From contig NC_092041.1 of NCBI RefSeq assembly GCF_003086295.3, positions 99,969,827 to 100,033,826 of the forward strand: 64,000 bases of DNA, given 5' to 3'. The notes beneath the pieces were generated by a model that was not told where the DNA came from, made no database searches, and worked only from the letters and a program-made list of their open reading frames with translations. The stretch's first letter is position 1. Every line of letters begins with the position of its first letter. Below are positions 42,629 through 55,825 of the stretch, in pieces. The position numbers and the translations under genes are program-made. The DNA comes from Arachis hypogaea. Its lineage: Eukaryota; Streptophyta; Magnoliopsida; Fabales; Fabaceae.

Positions 42629-42642
42629 TAATAAAGGCTAGA

Positions 42643-44093
42643 TGTTAGTTTAGAAATTCACAAGTTTATAAAACTCGAATTCGTTGTAAGCATAGTCTTA
42701 AACTGGCAAATAACCCTATCAAAGTTTAATAAGGTTGTCACAATTCAAATCAAATATCGAGAGTTTTAAATCTTGAGTCGCTCTCTCACGGAATTGTAAT
42801 CGGGTGTACAAGTATTTGCTATAGAAACGGGATTTGATATCAATAAGCAAGAAATATAAATGGTAAGAAATATAATTGCAAGAAATTAAAGCACAGTGAT
42901 GTAAATGGCAAAACAAACTAAATTAAAAGCAATAAGGCAATTAACTAATAAAAGAACGAAAATTCAAGTGCTAAAAAGATCTTGGTAACGGTTGAGAGTC
43001 AAGATTTTTAATCCTAGTCATTAACCACAAACATGACAATTATGAAGAGTTAATCCCACTTAGTCAACCCTTAATATCGGGGATAAGTCAAATAGGTATA
43101 ATTGATCTCAATTCACAAATTCTAACCAATTTACTAATTAGGTTTAGTGAAAGGATTGCGTTAGTGAAAACCAAATTAGCTAACAACCCTAAATCACCAA
43201 TCAATATCGGACATCAATGACTTAAGATCACCTAAGTCCTCAATCCCAAGTTAAGAATGAAAAAATCTACTCTAAAACTAAGAAATGCATTTTATCAGAT
43301 ACTTAGAAGGCATAAAAATCAAACATGATAAATTTGCAAGAATAATAAAATCTATAGCTAACCAAAATAAGAAGGCAATAATAACAACTCAACTAAATAT
43401 CAATAAATCATATAAACATCAAATTGCATTAAAAAAATTAAAAATTTAAACAATTGTTCATAAGCTAAATGAATTAAGATACTAGAACATGAAATGTAAA
43501 AAAAAACTAAACTAAAACAAAATCAAAACCTAAATCTAAAGAGAAATTAAACTAAGAAACCCTAAATTATAGAGAAAAGTTAGAGCTTTTCTCTCTAGAA
43601 TTCTACATTAAACATCATACTAAACTATTACTATAATACTTGGTTGACCCCTTTAAATTCTTATTTCAAATGCTTCAGAAATGAGTTGGATTGGGTCCAA
43701 AATGGGCTTGAAATCACGATTTATGTGTTCATTTAAGTGAGACACGTACTGCGAGTCGTGCGTACGAATTGGAGGAGATGCGTACGCACAACCTAGAAAA
43801 TGTCCAATCTTCATTTTTCATGAATTCTCTACTTTTGCATGTTTTTTCTTCATTTTTCCAAGCCATCCTTGCCTTCTAACCCTTGAATCACTCAAACAAA
43901 CATACCAAAGTATCGAATAGAATAAAAGTGAATTAAATTTGGTAATTTAAAGCATAAAAAGTATGTTTTAAAATATTAAGCATAATTATGGAGAAATTCA
44001 CAAAAGCATACAATTCCAAAGAATAAATGCAAGGTAAGTTGATAAAATCCACTCTTTTCAAACAAAAAATAATCGTAAAATATGAATTTATCA
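42643..44093 (-). repeat. 3' LTR of the older Ogre/Tat-type element
   Basis: It resembles 8418-9896 in order and wording: GAATTC...CGTTGTAAGCATAGTCTTAAAC near the low end, TTAATCCCACTTAGTCAACC near 43050, and a GTAAAATATGAATTTATCA end at 44093. Length about 1451 bp versus 1479. It is clearly diverged, so much older. Confidence 0.7.
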
Positions 44094-44131
44094 ATTTTTC
44101 CATACTCAAATAATAGTATGTTCTCATGCTA
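44094..44131 (-). other. Degraded polypurine tract with adjacent hairpin
   Basis: On the minus strand: stem TAGCATG/CATACTA, loop AGAA, spacer TTA, then TTTGAGTATGGAAAAAT next to the 3' LTR. Same geometry as at 9897-9934 with several point changes. Confidence 0.6.
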
Positions 44132-45830
44132 AGTATAAAAAAAGACAAGATTAAGGGATGGTACACTTATTAAAAGTAAGCTATCCTTAAACTATTCTAC
44201 ATACTTCTATCTATTTCTATTTACTTGTATTTACTTGGTCAAAACAAATCAAATTCCAAGAACATATGTAAGTATAGAGGGCCTAAAACAATAACAATTA
44301 AGCCAATCCTGTCAATTGATTTGAGTCCTAAAAATTACAAAACTTGCAAGATAAGATTTCATGAGAAAAGGGAACATAGAATTTAGCAATTGAATCCCTC
44401 ACCAGATGTGTTTATTCTCTCATGCTTAAGTGTATAGGGTTAAATCACTCAATTCTCCTCTAACCTTGTTTTATAATACTTGTTCTTCTTTTAACAATCA
44501 ACAAATATTCAATGTATGCATACAAATATCATGAATACTTTCAAAGATTATAATGGGACTCGAGTAAAAGTAAAGACGTGTTTGATCAAATAGACTAAAA
44601 ATTTGAATTTTTAATTAGCTTAAACTTCCATCCAACCTATAACATGTTCAATTCTAATGCAACCTAACTATCTATATTCACTTTTCACACACTCATACAT
44701 TCTTTTCAATTTACATCGCATATGTATTTATTTCTAAAATATTTCTTTGGGGTATTTTTTAACCCCTCTTTGATTTTTCTCTTTTTTTCTCTTTTTTTTA
44801 ACACGATATATACACAAGAAATTCATGCATATTGTTCAAATATTTAATTCTTTTATCTTCTACCAAAGTTTTCACAATTTTTCCTCCATATTTAGATCAT
44901 ACAACACCTACTTGTCTAAGCTAACCAAAGATTCAATTTGGGACATTCATGATTTTTCACTTAGAATTGTAATGTGCTAAAATTAAGAACAATAGGGATT
45001 AATAAGGCTCAAAATTAGTTAACAAAGGTAAATAAAAGGGTAGAATCATTTGGGTAAGTGAGCTAAAATGAAACAATAGGGTCAATCATATAAATACATT
45101 CATATACAAAATAATAGAAATAAAGAATTAAACAATTCTCCACCAAGTATGTTGAGCTTGTTTATCTTTCAAAAAAAAAAAGAATTAAACAATTCAAAGA
45201 TTACAATTATAAAGAAGATAACACACAAGAATAAAATAATAGTTGAAATAATGCAACCACACATTAAAGTTCAAATCTCACTTGGTTGTGTGTTCTAGCT
45301 CTAATCTATGTTCTACAATTATTTTTCAAGTAAGTTCAATAAAACGTTCCAACTCAAATCAATGGGATATCCTATAAAAAATTGTCTTGAAAATTTTTTA
45401 TTTTGACCAAGCTTATTATGTATATATGTATGATGTGGTTGGATGAAAATAAAAAATTGAGTTTTTTTTCTATTCTCTATCATTTCAAATTATCATGTAC
45501 ATTTAGAAAAAATAAACTAGGTCCTATTATCCACATTATCCAATTACTACTAAAAACTAAAAATATATATGTACAGACCATATTAAAGAGAGAAAAATAT
45601 GCTAAACTAGAATATATATCTAAATATATACAAACTAAAATAAAAAAATGCAATAACTAAAAGTAAAACTAGAAAGATAACTAGGTTATATACAAACCAA
45701 AATAAAATTTAATTAACTAAAAGTATTTTAAATAGCAAAATACTAACGAATATCCAAAAAACATAATAAAAAAATGAAAATACAAGTGTTTAGAAAAAAA
45801 TTTTTTCCACCCAATAGCCGATTTACTTGC
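44132..45830. other. Non-coding internal region of the older Ogre/Tat-type element
   Basis: AT-rich, and colinear in wording with 9935-11260 (for example CTCATGCTTAAGTGTATAGGG and CAACAAATATTCAATG near 44420-44520 compared with 10200-10290). No coding sequence. Confidence 0.5.
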
Positions 45831-45867
45831 TCCCCCCACACTTAAGCCTTGCACGGTCTACCGTGCA
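45831..45867 (-). other. Internal hairpin plus polypurine-like cassette
   Basis: On the minus strand: perfect 7-bp stem TGCACGG/CCGTGCA, loop TAGA, spacer AGG, then CTTAAGTGTGGGGGGAGC. Counterpart of 11260-11297. Confidence 0.65.
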
Positions 45868-46149
45868 GTCAATATGATCACGGAGCTCTGCTCATCTCTA
45901 CCTTCGGCTGATGGATCTTCATCTCCACTCTGCTCTGAGGGAGTATCCAGCTCCCCAATCATCGGGTCCCAATCCTTATTCTGCATCTTGATATTCTCAT
46001 AGCGTCACTTGGAGTGACGCTCCAAGTGGACCATCTCCTCGAAGAGCTTCAGGACAAGGCAATGTATCGGCTAAGAGGATGGTGGTAGTGGTACTGCTGG
46101 TTGCTGTGGCTTAAGTGCTGGTGCTGCTGCTAAAGTGTCTGCCTCTGAA

Positions 46150-46965
46150 GTGGATGCTGGTTTCGCCCTTTCTACCTGGTAGTTGGTTGAGACTTGTATC
46201 AATTTTCATATGGTATTACTCTCTTGTTCTAGACAACGGTAGGTCTCTCATCAGCATCTTCCCACACTATCTCGACCTTGAGAGCCAACTGGATAATCAA
46301 GCATGAAAAAGCCAGGTTGTCAATGGTGTGAGCCCGTCCCATGTACTTCTTGATAAGTTTTGGAAGGTACAATTGTTTACCTTCCAAAACACACCAAATG
46401 AGAATAGCCATGCCAGTCGTGATCTTAGTCTCATGGGTGTTCAGCATGACATAATTGGAGAGGATCTATTTCCATAGGCAGGCCTCAATGGTTAAGTACT
46501 TGATGGCAATAGTAGTGGGGCCCGATTTTTTAGTACCGAACATCCACTGGCTGCCAGGTTGAGCTATCACACTCAAAACCTTGTCCTAGTCAAACTTCAG
46601 CATTTTCTTATCCTCCTCCGCCTTCTCATATACATCCTTTCCTCTAGGCTTAGGCGGAATCTGAAGGATCTCTTGGAGGACCTTCTCTGTTACCAAAACT
46701 TGCTTGCTTCGAAGATAAACTGCATCGAGGATCTTGTGTAGTAGTTTGCATCGAATTCACGGATCCACGATGCGTTTATCTCCACAAGCTCTCTGTCAAG
46801 GAATCACATCCCCGCTGATCAATTCTATCATCAGTGGTCTTTCTTAGATTGGTGAGGATCTGTAGCTTTCTCTCAATGTGGAGGCTCCTCCTTTGAAACT
46901 CCGGGAACTTCAGTTCGGAGTAGCAGTTTGAGAACTTAGACGGGTCAATGGGAGGTGTTCTCTAA
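46150..46965 (-). pseudogene. Ogre-associated 'putative plant transposon protein' ORF relic
   Basis: On the minus strand broken frames read FPEFQRRSLHIERKLQIL near 46900, SSWIREFDANYYTRSS-like wording near 46750, and an open piece 46447-46229 with MLNTHETKITTGMAILIWCV. These match the plant transposon protein domain common in legume retroelements, a large structural or unknown protein upstream of the 3' region. Several stops and shifts; dead. Confidence 0.55.
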
Positions 46966-47100
46966 TTCATCTGATCTCTCACACTGACCGGTCTCTTTGA
47001 TTGTGACTTATCCACTGTTTTAGCGGTTTGCCTATTCCTTTTTCCCTTTACTCAGCCCAGTTATCTTTGCTTTTCCTTCTCTTTTCTGTCGGTTATCCTA

Positions 47101-48640
47101 TAAAAGAGTCGAGAAAGAGGGCATGTGAAATATAATTCCATGGAAACAAAGTAAGGATATACATAAGCAACACTCAAGGGCACAGAAGCAACAATCTTAA
47201 CACTTGATGCTTAAACAAAAAATATGAATTTAAATTACATGATAGCTACAATATGCAATTTAAAACATAAATAATATATATAGGTATAAACACAAACAAT
47301 TGATGATGTATTAAACAAGAATAATTTTAAAACAAAACATGTTCAAAACTCAAAAGTTTATGTCTATTATAATTATATCTATTATAATCCAACCAATTAA
47401 GCATAAATAAAGTGCATTAAATAGATTATATAGAATAAAGTGTATCAAACTTGCAATAATAGGCAAAATACCTTAACCATATAAAATGCATAAGTTTGGT
47501 CAATTTAGAATCAATTCAAACCCTATCAATGCAAATAAGTAAAACAAGATGAGAATAAGCAATAAGTTTAAGGAGATGACTAAAATGTTCAATAAAAAAA
47601 AATTCTTTGAGGCAAATTTGCAAACATGTGGCATACAAATTACAAAGTCATAGCAACACAAAATAGCATCAATAAGGACCATGCAACCCCCATTCACCAA
47701 ATTCAACAACACTGATACAGTGATACCAAAAAATCAGCAACATTTAGCAAAAATATATCAGAATAGCCGGCCAAACAATCCAAAAAATTTAAAATGCAAA
47801 GTAAAAAAGACACGTAATAACGTGATGAAACATCATTAGCAATGCATAAGGTAAAACAGCAGCTAATCAGCATAAACCAGTAATTCTAGCAATAATATAA
47901 ATCAACAAAACAAATATTAAAATAACAATTTTTTAATAAAGCAATAATAACAAACGAATCATCAAAATAGTTAAGCATTACTCAAACAAATTTAACAACA
48001 AATTTCATCAATTTTTGTCAAAATAGTTAAAACGACAAAAGCATGTCCTATACCTAGGATTTATTTTCAGATTTTTCGAACCTTTCAAAGTTACTATTTT
48101 TCATTGATTGAGTCTTTTGATTATTATTACGCATGACAATGGTATCGTCTTAGGATATTGATTTTTGGTGAAATTTGGAAAAATGTTGTTTCTCATTTTC
48201 AAATATAAAAGAAATGGGGAAATAAACATTTTTTTCCCTTTTATCGCGTTAGATTTCCGTCTGTCATATCATTAAATTTCGTTTAATAACAAAGGTTTTC
48301 CTCATAGTTTGACAGATTTATAACGTTTTTAAATATTTAAAAAGTATAATTGTCATTAACAAAAATTAAGATTATTATTATTATGAGAGTTCTGAAAATC
48401 AAGGGCATAATTGATAATTTTTATTCAATTACTTATTAACACATAAGGCGTTGAAGATGTAGAGGTTTTACAATTTATTGAGTAAGCCCACGTGACTACA
48501 TCGATTTATGGCGAAATTATAAAAAAGATCACATGTGAATAGTAGTAGGATAAAAGGTTTCACCATTTGTTGATTAAGTGTACAATAAAGTGTATACAGT
48601 TTTATTTTTTTATGATGAGATTTATTTCATTTTTAGATTA
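47101..48640. other. AT-rich region, partly element-derived
   Basis: No gene recognised. 47100-48060 is A-rich, low-complexity sequence that may be the remaining internal part of the older Ogre-like element. About 48240-48400 matches 8205-8345 in inverted orientation. Confidence 0.4.
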
Positions 48641-49060
48641 TAGGAATAATTAAGGAGAAAAAAGGAGTATTAGGAGCTGTAAATGGCAAAAGAGAGAGTT
48701 GCAGATGTACATCGTAAGGGTCGCCAGCTAGGTACAAAAAGCGAAGATATCTTCCCGCTGTGTACCCCACACCCGTCGTATTCATATCCTCCAGATTGCG
48801 TCTGCACCTTCCCATGCTTATCATGTGCACTTTCATCATAATCAATTCTATATCCCCACTATTCTACTCTATTCTTTACTACTACACTATACTCTCTCTC
48901 TTTCTCTCTCTTACAACACCCAACCTCTCACTTCGCTTCCCTAATTCAGTAATTCCCTTCTCCAAACCTCTCTCTTTTCTCATTTTAGTCCTTGTATAGT
49001 TCTATATTCTCTTTAATCATAAAAGGGCACTTAATATCTTAAAACGCAAAGAGCAACATA
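48641..49060 (+). promoter_or_regulatory. Promoter and 5' UTR of the COL gene
   Basis: It contains a perfect 12-bp palindrome GAAGATATCTTC (48743-48754) and a CT-rich leader (48890-48980). I see no clear TATA box with good spacing and no exact evening element. Light or clock control is expected from the gene family, not shown here. Confidence 0.35.
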
Positions 49061-52000
49061 GTGATGATGTTGCTACCGTGCGACTACTGCGATTCCAAAA
49101 CGGCAGTTCTCTTTTGCCGCGCCGACTCTGCCAAGCTCTGCATCTCATGTGATCAGCACGTGCACTCCGCCAACGCCCTCTCACTCAAGCACGTGCGCTC
49201 TCAGATTTGCGATAACTGCCGCAACGAACCTGCAGCCGTGCGATGCGCCACCGACAATCTCGTCCTCTGCAACGACTGCGACTCCGACGCACACAACAGT
49301 TCCTCCGTCGCCTCCTCCCTCCACGCCCGCCACCGCCTCCATGGCTTCTCCGGCTGTCCCCCCGCCCTCGAAATCGCCGCCGCCTTAGGGATCGAGCTCA
49401 AGTTCAACTCTAACTGCAACGGCGGCTCTGGTAACACTTCTGGATTCGACGAGATTAAAGGTCCGGTGGTGCCGATCGTGAAGGACAAGGTGTATGAGCA
49501 GGTGCTGGAGATGGCGAGAAGGAACGGCACGGCGGCGGATCGAAACGAAGAAGTTGAAGCTGGATTGTGCCCTGATACGCCGCCGTGCGTTCAGGGTGCT
49601 GAGGAGAAGGGTGAATTGAATACTTGTAACAGTTTTAGTAACAATAAGAGGAGTGCGAATCGTAACAACAACAATAACAAGAACAACGATGATGAGTTGT
49701 TGATGGAGCAAACGCCGTTCACTTCTTTGTTGATGCTGCCTTCTGATGGCGGAAGCGTGAAGAGAAATGATTGCGGCAGTGAAGGGGATCTTCTCTGGAA
49801 TAATTGCAATCCTGCGTATCAGCCTCCTCAGGTTTCGATTTCTTTCTTTCTTTCTTTCTTTCTTTTAGAGTATATGAATCATGTTATCAGATTTTGGTGT
49901 CAAAGAATAACAAAAAACGTATAGGGAAGGGTAATTCAGGATTAAGAATGAAGGTCGAATCAGTCAATTTGAAGTTGAATCGAATCAGTCAATTTGAAGT
50001 TGAAAGATCAATTTGTTCTGTTAATAACTACTTTGAGATTCGGTTCGCGTGACTGATTCCATTGTTTTATAGAATTTCAAGCTTTTGTATTATTATTATT
50101 TTTATTAAATTTAATTTAATTATTTGTTTTTGAAGGTTTGGTTATAACTGGGAAAAAAAAAATTAATGGGTAATGATGGCTTCAAGCTGCAAGGCTGGAT
50201 GGATAGAGTTGACAAAATACAGATCTGGGTTTATAGCCTTTTCTGTATTTGAGACCTGTCTTAGTGCCTTAGTGTGTATTTAGGATGAGTGTTTGTATTA
50301 ATATGAAATAACATGACGAACTAGTTTATTAGTCTGTTTTAAAATTATTAGTGTTAGAGTTTCAGTTTACCTTAATTTTGAATGGGTGGGTTTTCTTAGT
50401 CAATCTTGATTACTTGGACAACTAGGCCTCCTAACCTTTCGTTGTCATTTACTTTGATACTTTTCTAAATGATCGTTTCGTTCAAGCTTAAATTTTATTT
50501 GGTCAATGGTCACTCCAATGATTGCCAAAATAGGTAGTTGATTGTAGGGTTTCCTTTACATGATGATATTTAAGCTTGAACTTTGACAACAAAGTTTCTT
50601 GATCAAGTCCCGTTATACTTATACCATCATGCATTTTCATTATGCTAACTATCTCAAAGCTTCTTTATACTTCAACTTGAGGTAAAAAATTATGGGTAAG
50701 AATAGCCTTAAGCTCTTTGTAAAACTGTAAATCTGTAAATCACTGAAAGTATACTCTTTCATTGCTTCTCTTTAATTGTATTTGAATTTTATGCCTTCCC
50801 CTTAAGTTAGGGGCATTTTTATGTTTTGTGCTTATAATCAAACTTACTGTGGAGTACTATGTCTTGGTGTGTGTAAACATGGAATGAATGGATTTTAGGG
50901 ATGAAATATATGCTAATTAGTGCTATACATTACGTTTTCCCTCCCTGCAGGTATGGGATTTTCAGTTACAAAAATCAAGAGATTGCAGTGAAGCAGGAAT
51001 GATGTCATTTGATAATCTAGATGAAGCTTCATTAGTGATTCCAAAAACATTGCAAGATGTGCACAATATCAACTCCTCAACAATTGATGATATTCTATCA
51101 AGAAATGTAAGTTATTATTTGCACCGAATGATTTCCATTTTATGCACGGTTTTATATTTGTCTTTACTCATGCGGGTTGCTAGAGGGGAGTCCGCTGATT
51201 CGGGACCTTTACCTGCTTCCCAACTTCCGACTGTTAAATTAGAGTCACTGAATTGCGGTTTTTATGGAAATGCAATGAAATGACTTTGAACTGTAAAGAC
51301 CTGCTGAGCTTCATTTGGTCGGGTTCACTAATGTGGATGATGAGCTTGACCAAATACTGTATTGGTTCTTGTCTTCCTATACTGATGTATATGCTAGATT
51401 CTGAGATTTTGACTGAGTTTAATCATAATGAATCCAAATACTGTACCAAATTAAAATTGAAAAAGATAAAATAAAATCAACATTGAAAGTGAAAGTTGCA
51501 GTACATGTGGGCTTATGGCTTTGAAATCTAAACACACTGACAAAATTGTGGGCCTTTAGAGCTTTCATTTGAAGTGTACCTACTCCAAAGTTCACATGGG
51601 GAGGGATAATGGAGGATGACATGATTTTATTGCTCTAGATGCACTGAAAGTCTTGCAAGTTGCATTGTGATGTTTCCTATTTTTAACCTATAAGCTATAT
51701 ACACTACAAGCACACAACAGCCAGATCGTTTGTGATGTCACAAATTTAATTCTACTTCACTTTCTCAGCTTGAGATGGTACTTTAAAAATAGTCATGTAA
51801 TGATAGTATTAATATGCTGTGACTCTGTAAACCCTATTCCAGATGGCGGTGTTTGGCTTGCAAATTTATTGATTTCATGAATTGGGAGCTGAAATTGAAG
51901 TGAGCTTGCTAACTAATCAATTTACATGAAACATGGGGTTTTTCCTGGATTTTGTCATTCATTATTTCCCCATATATCGCCGAGAGCGAGTAATGAATCA

Positions 52001-53164
52001 ATTATTTTTTTTTCTTTTTACGAAAAATTTTCAGAATCAATCGGATCAGTCGTCTTCAAACCATGTGATGAAAAACGAAGAAAGCAACAAGAAACCTAGA
52101 GGTGGATTATCATCAGAGTCCAAATTGGTTGAACCCATAACATACAGTAGCACCAACAATGCAGCATACATGGAGCATCTTGTGAGTGGGAGTGAAAATG
52201 TTAGCACCATAAAGGACAAGGTTAACTTTGAAGAGCTGACTAAAAATAGAGGGGATGCCATGTTACGCTACAAGGAAAAGAAGAAAACTCGAAGGTATAA
52301 TTCATTTTATAATATATTGTTTTCTGCACATTTAAAACGTGTTTCTACTTGGATACCAACTTTATCAGTCTGTAGATACATCAATGATGATGTCTCTACA
52401 TGAAGATCACATTATAGATAGTTAGATGGTTCAACCAAATATATTCAGTCAAACATGTCAATTCATCTAATAGTTCATAATGTGATTTTATGTGAAGACA
52501 TCATCATTGAAGTATCCACCTTATCGCTCACTATTAATGACCTATTCACCAGAATTGGATCTTCTCTTTTTTATTTTAAACTTCACTTGAGGGTGTAAGG
52601 TGTGATTTTTCATTATACAGTTTATAAGTGAAACCAAGAAAAAATATGAAAGAAAAAATAATAGAGTTAAAAATCACACTTTACACCTTCAATTGAAGGG
52701 AAAAAAATTGAGAGGATTTACTCACTCATCTACTTTCTACTTCTACACCCTTAGCTTTGAATGCTCCAAAAAAATTGTTTTGCCCAGCAAATGGTGGAGC
52801 CCATGCTACGGTACACGTTTTTATTGTGCTTAACTGCTTATTAACTGGTGGATCCCATGCTACGGCACACTTCTGTCATTCAATACTGAAAATTCAATAG
52901 ATTTCCAGTTACACGCTTATACATAAAGCACTGTCTATTTTGATTTTTGACCCTCAGGCCTCAGTATGTTTTAAAGCATGTCCTTTATTTTATTTTTGGA
53001 AATATCACATTTTTTTTTATCTCAAAGAGGGGAATTTAATTGTGTGCAGGTACGATAAGCACATTCGCTATGAATCGAGAAAAGCTAGGGCTGATACGAG
53101 AAAAAGGGTGAAAGGACGATTTGTGAAGGCAAGTGATGCAAGTGATGTTCAAAACGAAGAATGA
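49061..53164 (+). CDS. COL14/15-like: CONSTANS-like zinc finger protein, two B-boxes + CCT (BBX group II, COL14/COL15-like)
   Basis: Nuclear transcription regulator of the CO-like family, linked to light, clock and flowering responses. Exons 49061-49831, 50951-51106, 52035-52294 and 53050-53164, all GT-AG; 1302 nt, 433 aa. B-box 1 spans about residues 7-44 (Cys7, Cys10, Cys19, Cys27, Cys30, His35, His44) and B-box 2 about 50-91 (Cys50, Cys53, Cys62, Cys70, Cys73, His78, His91). A variable Asn/Asp-rich middle follows. The CCT domain at about 386-425 contains [10 protein letters not shown] across the last exon junction and [28 protein letters not shown], the group II form. Length equals that of known COL14/15 proteins. 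The start is the first ATG ([10 protein letters not shown]); the second or third Met would also work. No breaks; probably functional. An intron-3 MITE and a TTTC microsatellite in intron 1 (about 49841-49864) are extras. Confidence 0.93.
52374..52527. mobile_element. Hairpin-forming MITE in COL intron 3
   Basis: Two arms face each other: AATGATGATGTCTCTACATG (about 52382-52401) and its inverted partner AATGATGATGTCTTCACATA on the other strand (ending near 52518). They continue with ATCACATTAT and TAGATG wording on both sides. This would fold into one long hairpin with a short loop near 52430-52460. No coding. Confidence 0.6.
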
Positions 53165-53480
53165 TATTAAGAAATGTGACACTAGTTCATGGCCCTTTGT
53201 GTAAATATATCTTTACACTAAATGAGAAATAATATATTGTAGTTTTCGTTAGAAACTCCGTGAGTATTTATTGATTTGTTTGATTCGTGTTTTGGGTGCA
53301 TGGTTTATTTGAAGTTTAGTTGGTTAACGTGTAGTGTATCGGACTAAACCAGTCAACTAAATTGGTTCGGATAGGTTCAGATAACCGATTCACTGAAGGC
53401 AAAATCAGATATCGTTCATTCATGCGTAAGATTTTTTTTTCTTTTGTGACTAAACAGAAAAAAAAGAAAAAAATAGAGAG
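53165..53480. terminator. 3' UTR and downstream region of the COL gene
   Basis: AT-rich sequence after the stop with AATAATATATTG-like polyadenylation-type signals near 53230. Further on, an unremarkable stretch with GGTTCGG/AACCGATT words near 53360-53390. Confidence 0.4.
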
Positions 53481-53639
53481 AAAACCAAATTAATTAGCTA
53501 GGTTTATATCTAAATCTATTAGATGTTGAACTAACTCTATGGTTGATTCTAATTCGAGTGAATGTCTGCACCAAAAGCAGCTGTTTTAGTTATACAATTT
53601 GTAATACTATTTACATTCATTTGAATTAAAAAAATAGAG

Positions 53640-54305
53640 ATTCTCTAATTCCAATTCACAACTTCCTTCATATGTTTTGCCAAATCTCATTTCGGAATAT
53701 CCTTACTAAGCATTATTTGGCTTATTAAGAAAAGAGTTTTTAAATAGTTTATTTCACAAATAACCTCACGAAACCCACTATTTCAAGCAAGAAGTAAACC
53801 TCTCCAAATTGCATATAATTCAGCAAAAAGAACACTGCACACTTCGACTTTTTCAGTGCAACATTTCAACCAACATCCATCAGAATTGCGAATGATATAA
53901 CCAAAACCAACATAGTCAAAAGAAGCAAAACAACTAGCATCACAAAAATAGTGTGAAACTCCATTACTAAACTACGAATCAAACTCACCACTTTACTAAC
54001 AATTCGAAGAGTCATCTATATTAAATAAGTCATGATTCCTACTTCTCCAAATCCACCAGATGGTCGAAAAGAAAAGAAAAACATCTCCGCTCCTTGCACT
54101 TTTGTAAAGTCAATTATGTAAATCCGAGTTATCTGAATAGAGACCTAAAAGGTTTCAGACCTTCTTGCCATTAGGGCATTCCCAAAAACAATAAAAAATG
54201 GATTTAGAACTATTCTAATACCGATGACAAATGCTAGATAAAACTAAGTCACGATCCAAACAAAATTCTATCGTAGGAATAACATTATGAAGACTAAGCC
54301 AAATC
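53640..54305 (-). pseudogene. LINE (non-LTR retrotransposon) 3' relic: zf-RVT and RNase H
   Basis: On the minus strand: IWLSLHNVIPTIEFCLDRD near 54300, FYCFWECPNGKKV near 54190 (the zinc-binding region after plant LINE RTs), then YFCDASCFASFDYVGFGYII near 53940 and FAELYAIWRGLLLA near 53800 (RVT_3/RNase H fold, with the acidic residues Asp and Glu). Several stops (for example TGA after GLLLA). Only the 3' end of the element is present; RT and endonuclease are missing, probably lost before or through the Tat-type insertion next to it. Confidence 0.75.
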
Positions 54306-54439
54306 AATGTAAGAATTGAAGTTTAAATTTAATTATTATCAATGTAATAAAAAAAAGACCTTAATTTCGGGGCAGAGATGGACATCACAAATATTTGGAG
54401 AGAAAACAAGGACATTCAGTGGATAGCAAGAAATAGTTT

Positions 54440-55380
54440 ATGGATTTTAGTGGGGGATAGGATGAACTAGACTTTGGGGGGACCCTACCAAATTTTCGAG
54501 TTCTGCTGTTTCTAGGATGTCGTTATTATATGCGATTACATGAAGGCAAAATGAAGGTCGGGGTATTGCACTTTTGATTCGAGTGGGTTTCGTGAAAAAT
54601 AGATTAAGTGAAAAATAATAGTTAAGGTGAGAGATTAGGGGTAAATAAACTTGTGAAAAAGACACTTCTGTTAATGATAAATAAATAATACAAGAACTAA
54701 CAGTGAGGAAGAGAGGTGAAGAACAAGTGTTGAGACCTCCACTAATGTCACAAGAGGATAAATGAGCTTTGTTTAAAGTGGACAAGAATGGTTTACAGAG
54801 AAGAGAAGCTCTTAGAAGAGGATGAAAGTGAATGTGAAAGTAAAGGATGAAAAGGGTTTCAAGATCCGTGAAGAAGAAGATGATCAAGGTGAAAGTGATA
54901 AATGAGAGTGAAGGATGAAGGATGCTTTACAGAGGTGGTTTGAGGTCCTTTTTATAGTATAAAACCATGATGAAGAAGGCATCCTTTGGCCAATGGTTTT
55001 AATCTGATATTTGGTTTACTACTCTTTCCAAAATATCTTTAGGTATTTGGGATCACCTCAAGTCTTGTCAACTGAAAAGGGTAGGAAGTTGATTCCCACA
55101 CGTTAAACTAAATCTCCTGACATGTGACATTAGTGAAGGGATATCTAGTTTGGTTTTCTTTCAACTAGATGACACCTTTACACTCCAAATCCAACCAATC
55201 CACTTCAACCAATATAGTTCCCACTGAAGAGAAATTCAACTCCTCAAGGTGTTATTTTGGGTTCCATCCTTTTAGTCCAATACCTTTAGGAGGAACTTAA
55301 CTCTTTTTTGACCATGTTTAAGGTCATTATAAAAATAATTATGTACAAAAAAGATTTATATTTTTAGTACATAATCATAA
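54440..55380 (-). repeat. 3' LTR of the Tat-type element (approximate borders)
   Basis: Starts on the minus strand just after the purine tract with TTATGATTATGTAC. A good TATA box (CTATAAAAAGG) lies at 54957-54947, followed by a C/T-rich transcribed region. The far border near 54440 is estimated from where LINE-like sequence resumes. The second LTR is outside the window, so borders cannot be checked. The 146-codon minus-strand frame inside (54887-54447) is not a recognised gene. Confidence 0.55.
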
Positions 55381-55390
55381 GCCCCCATGC

Positions 55391-55776
55391 AGTCTTTGAG
55401 GGTACAAAGTATTTCCTCAAGCTGCATTAAACTTTTTTGTACTCAACAGAACAAGAATAATAATTAATTTTTTTTAAAAAGCTAACATATCATAACTCTA
55501 AAGAATCAAATCTCCCCTCTTTTATTTATTTATTTTTGTCATAATGAGATATGTATTTGTAAATATTCGGATATAAATATTTCTGTATAATATGAATATA
55601 ATTATGTACTAAAAAAAATGAATAAAAGAATGTTATTGTGCAAATATTTTAAATATTAATAAAATAAATAAATAAATAAATAAGATTAGTAAATGAATAT
55701 ATTCATAATTTATTTGTATGTATGTATTTATTTTTTAAAAGTAGTGTATGTATATATACATAATATTATTATTAAA

Positions 55777-55825
<49 letters not shown>

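Larger units (their letters stand above)
42643..47100 (-). mobile_element. Older Ogre/Tat-type element, 3' part only
   Basis: A 3' LTR (42643-44093) is followed on the minus-strand upstream side by about 3 kb of internal sequence with the same layout as the element at 8413-16120: a purine cassette at the LTR edge, a long AT-rich non-coding stretch, a second cassette, then coding remnants. No matching 5' LTR or primer site is found before the COL gene, so it is truncated. The right border is uncertain (somewhere between 47100 and 48200). Confidence 0.7.

Noticed and set aside
45403..45660. 85-codon Lys/Ile-rich ORF
   Set aside because: In the non-coding AT-rich part of the older Ogre-like element, on the strand opposite to its genes.
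54447..54887. 146-codon minus-strand ORF
   Set aside because: Lies in the transcribed part of an LTR, C/T-rich low complexity, no conserved motif.
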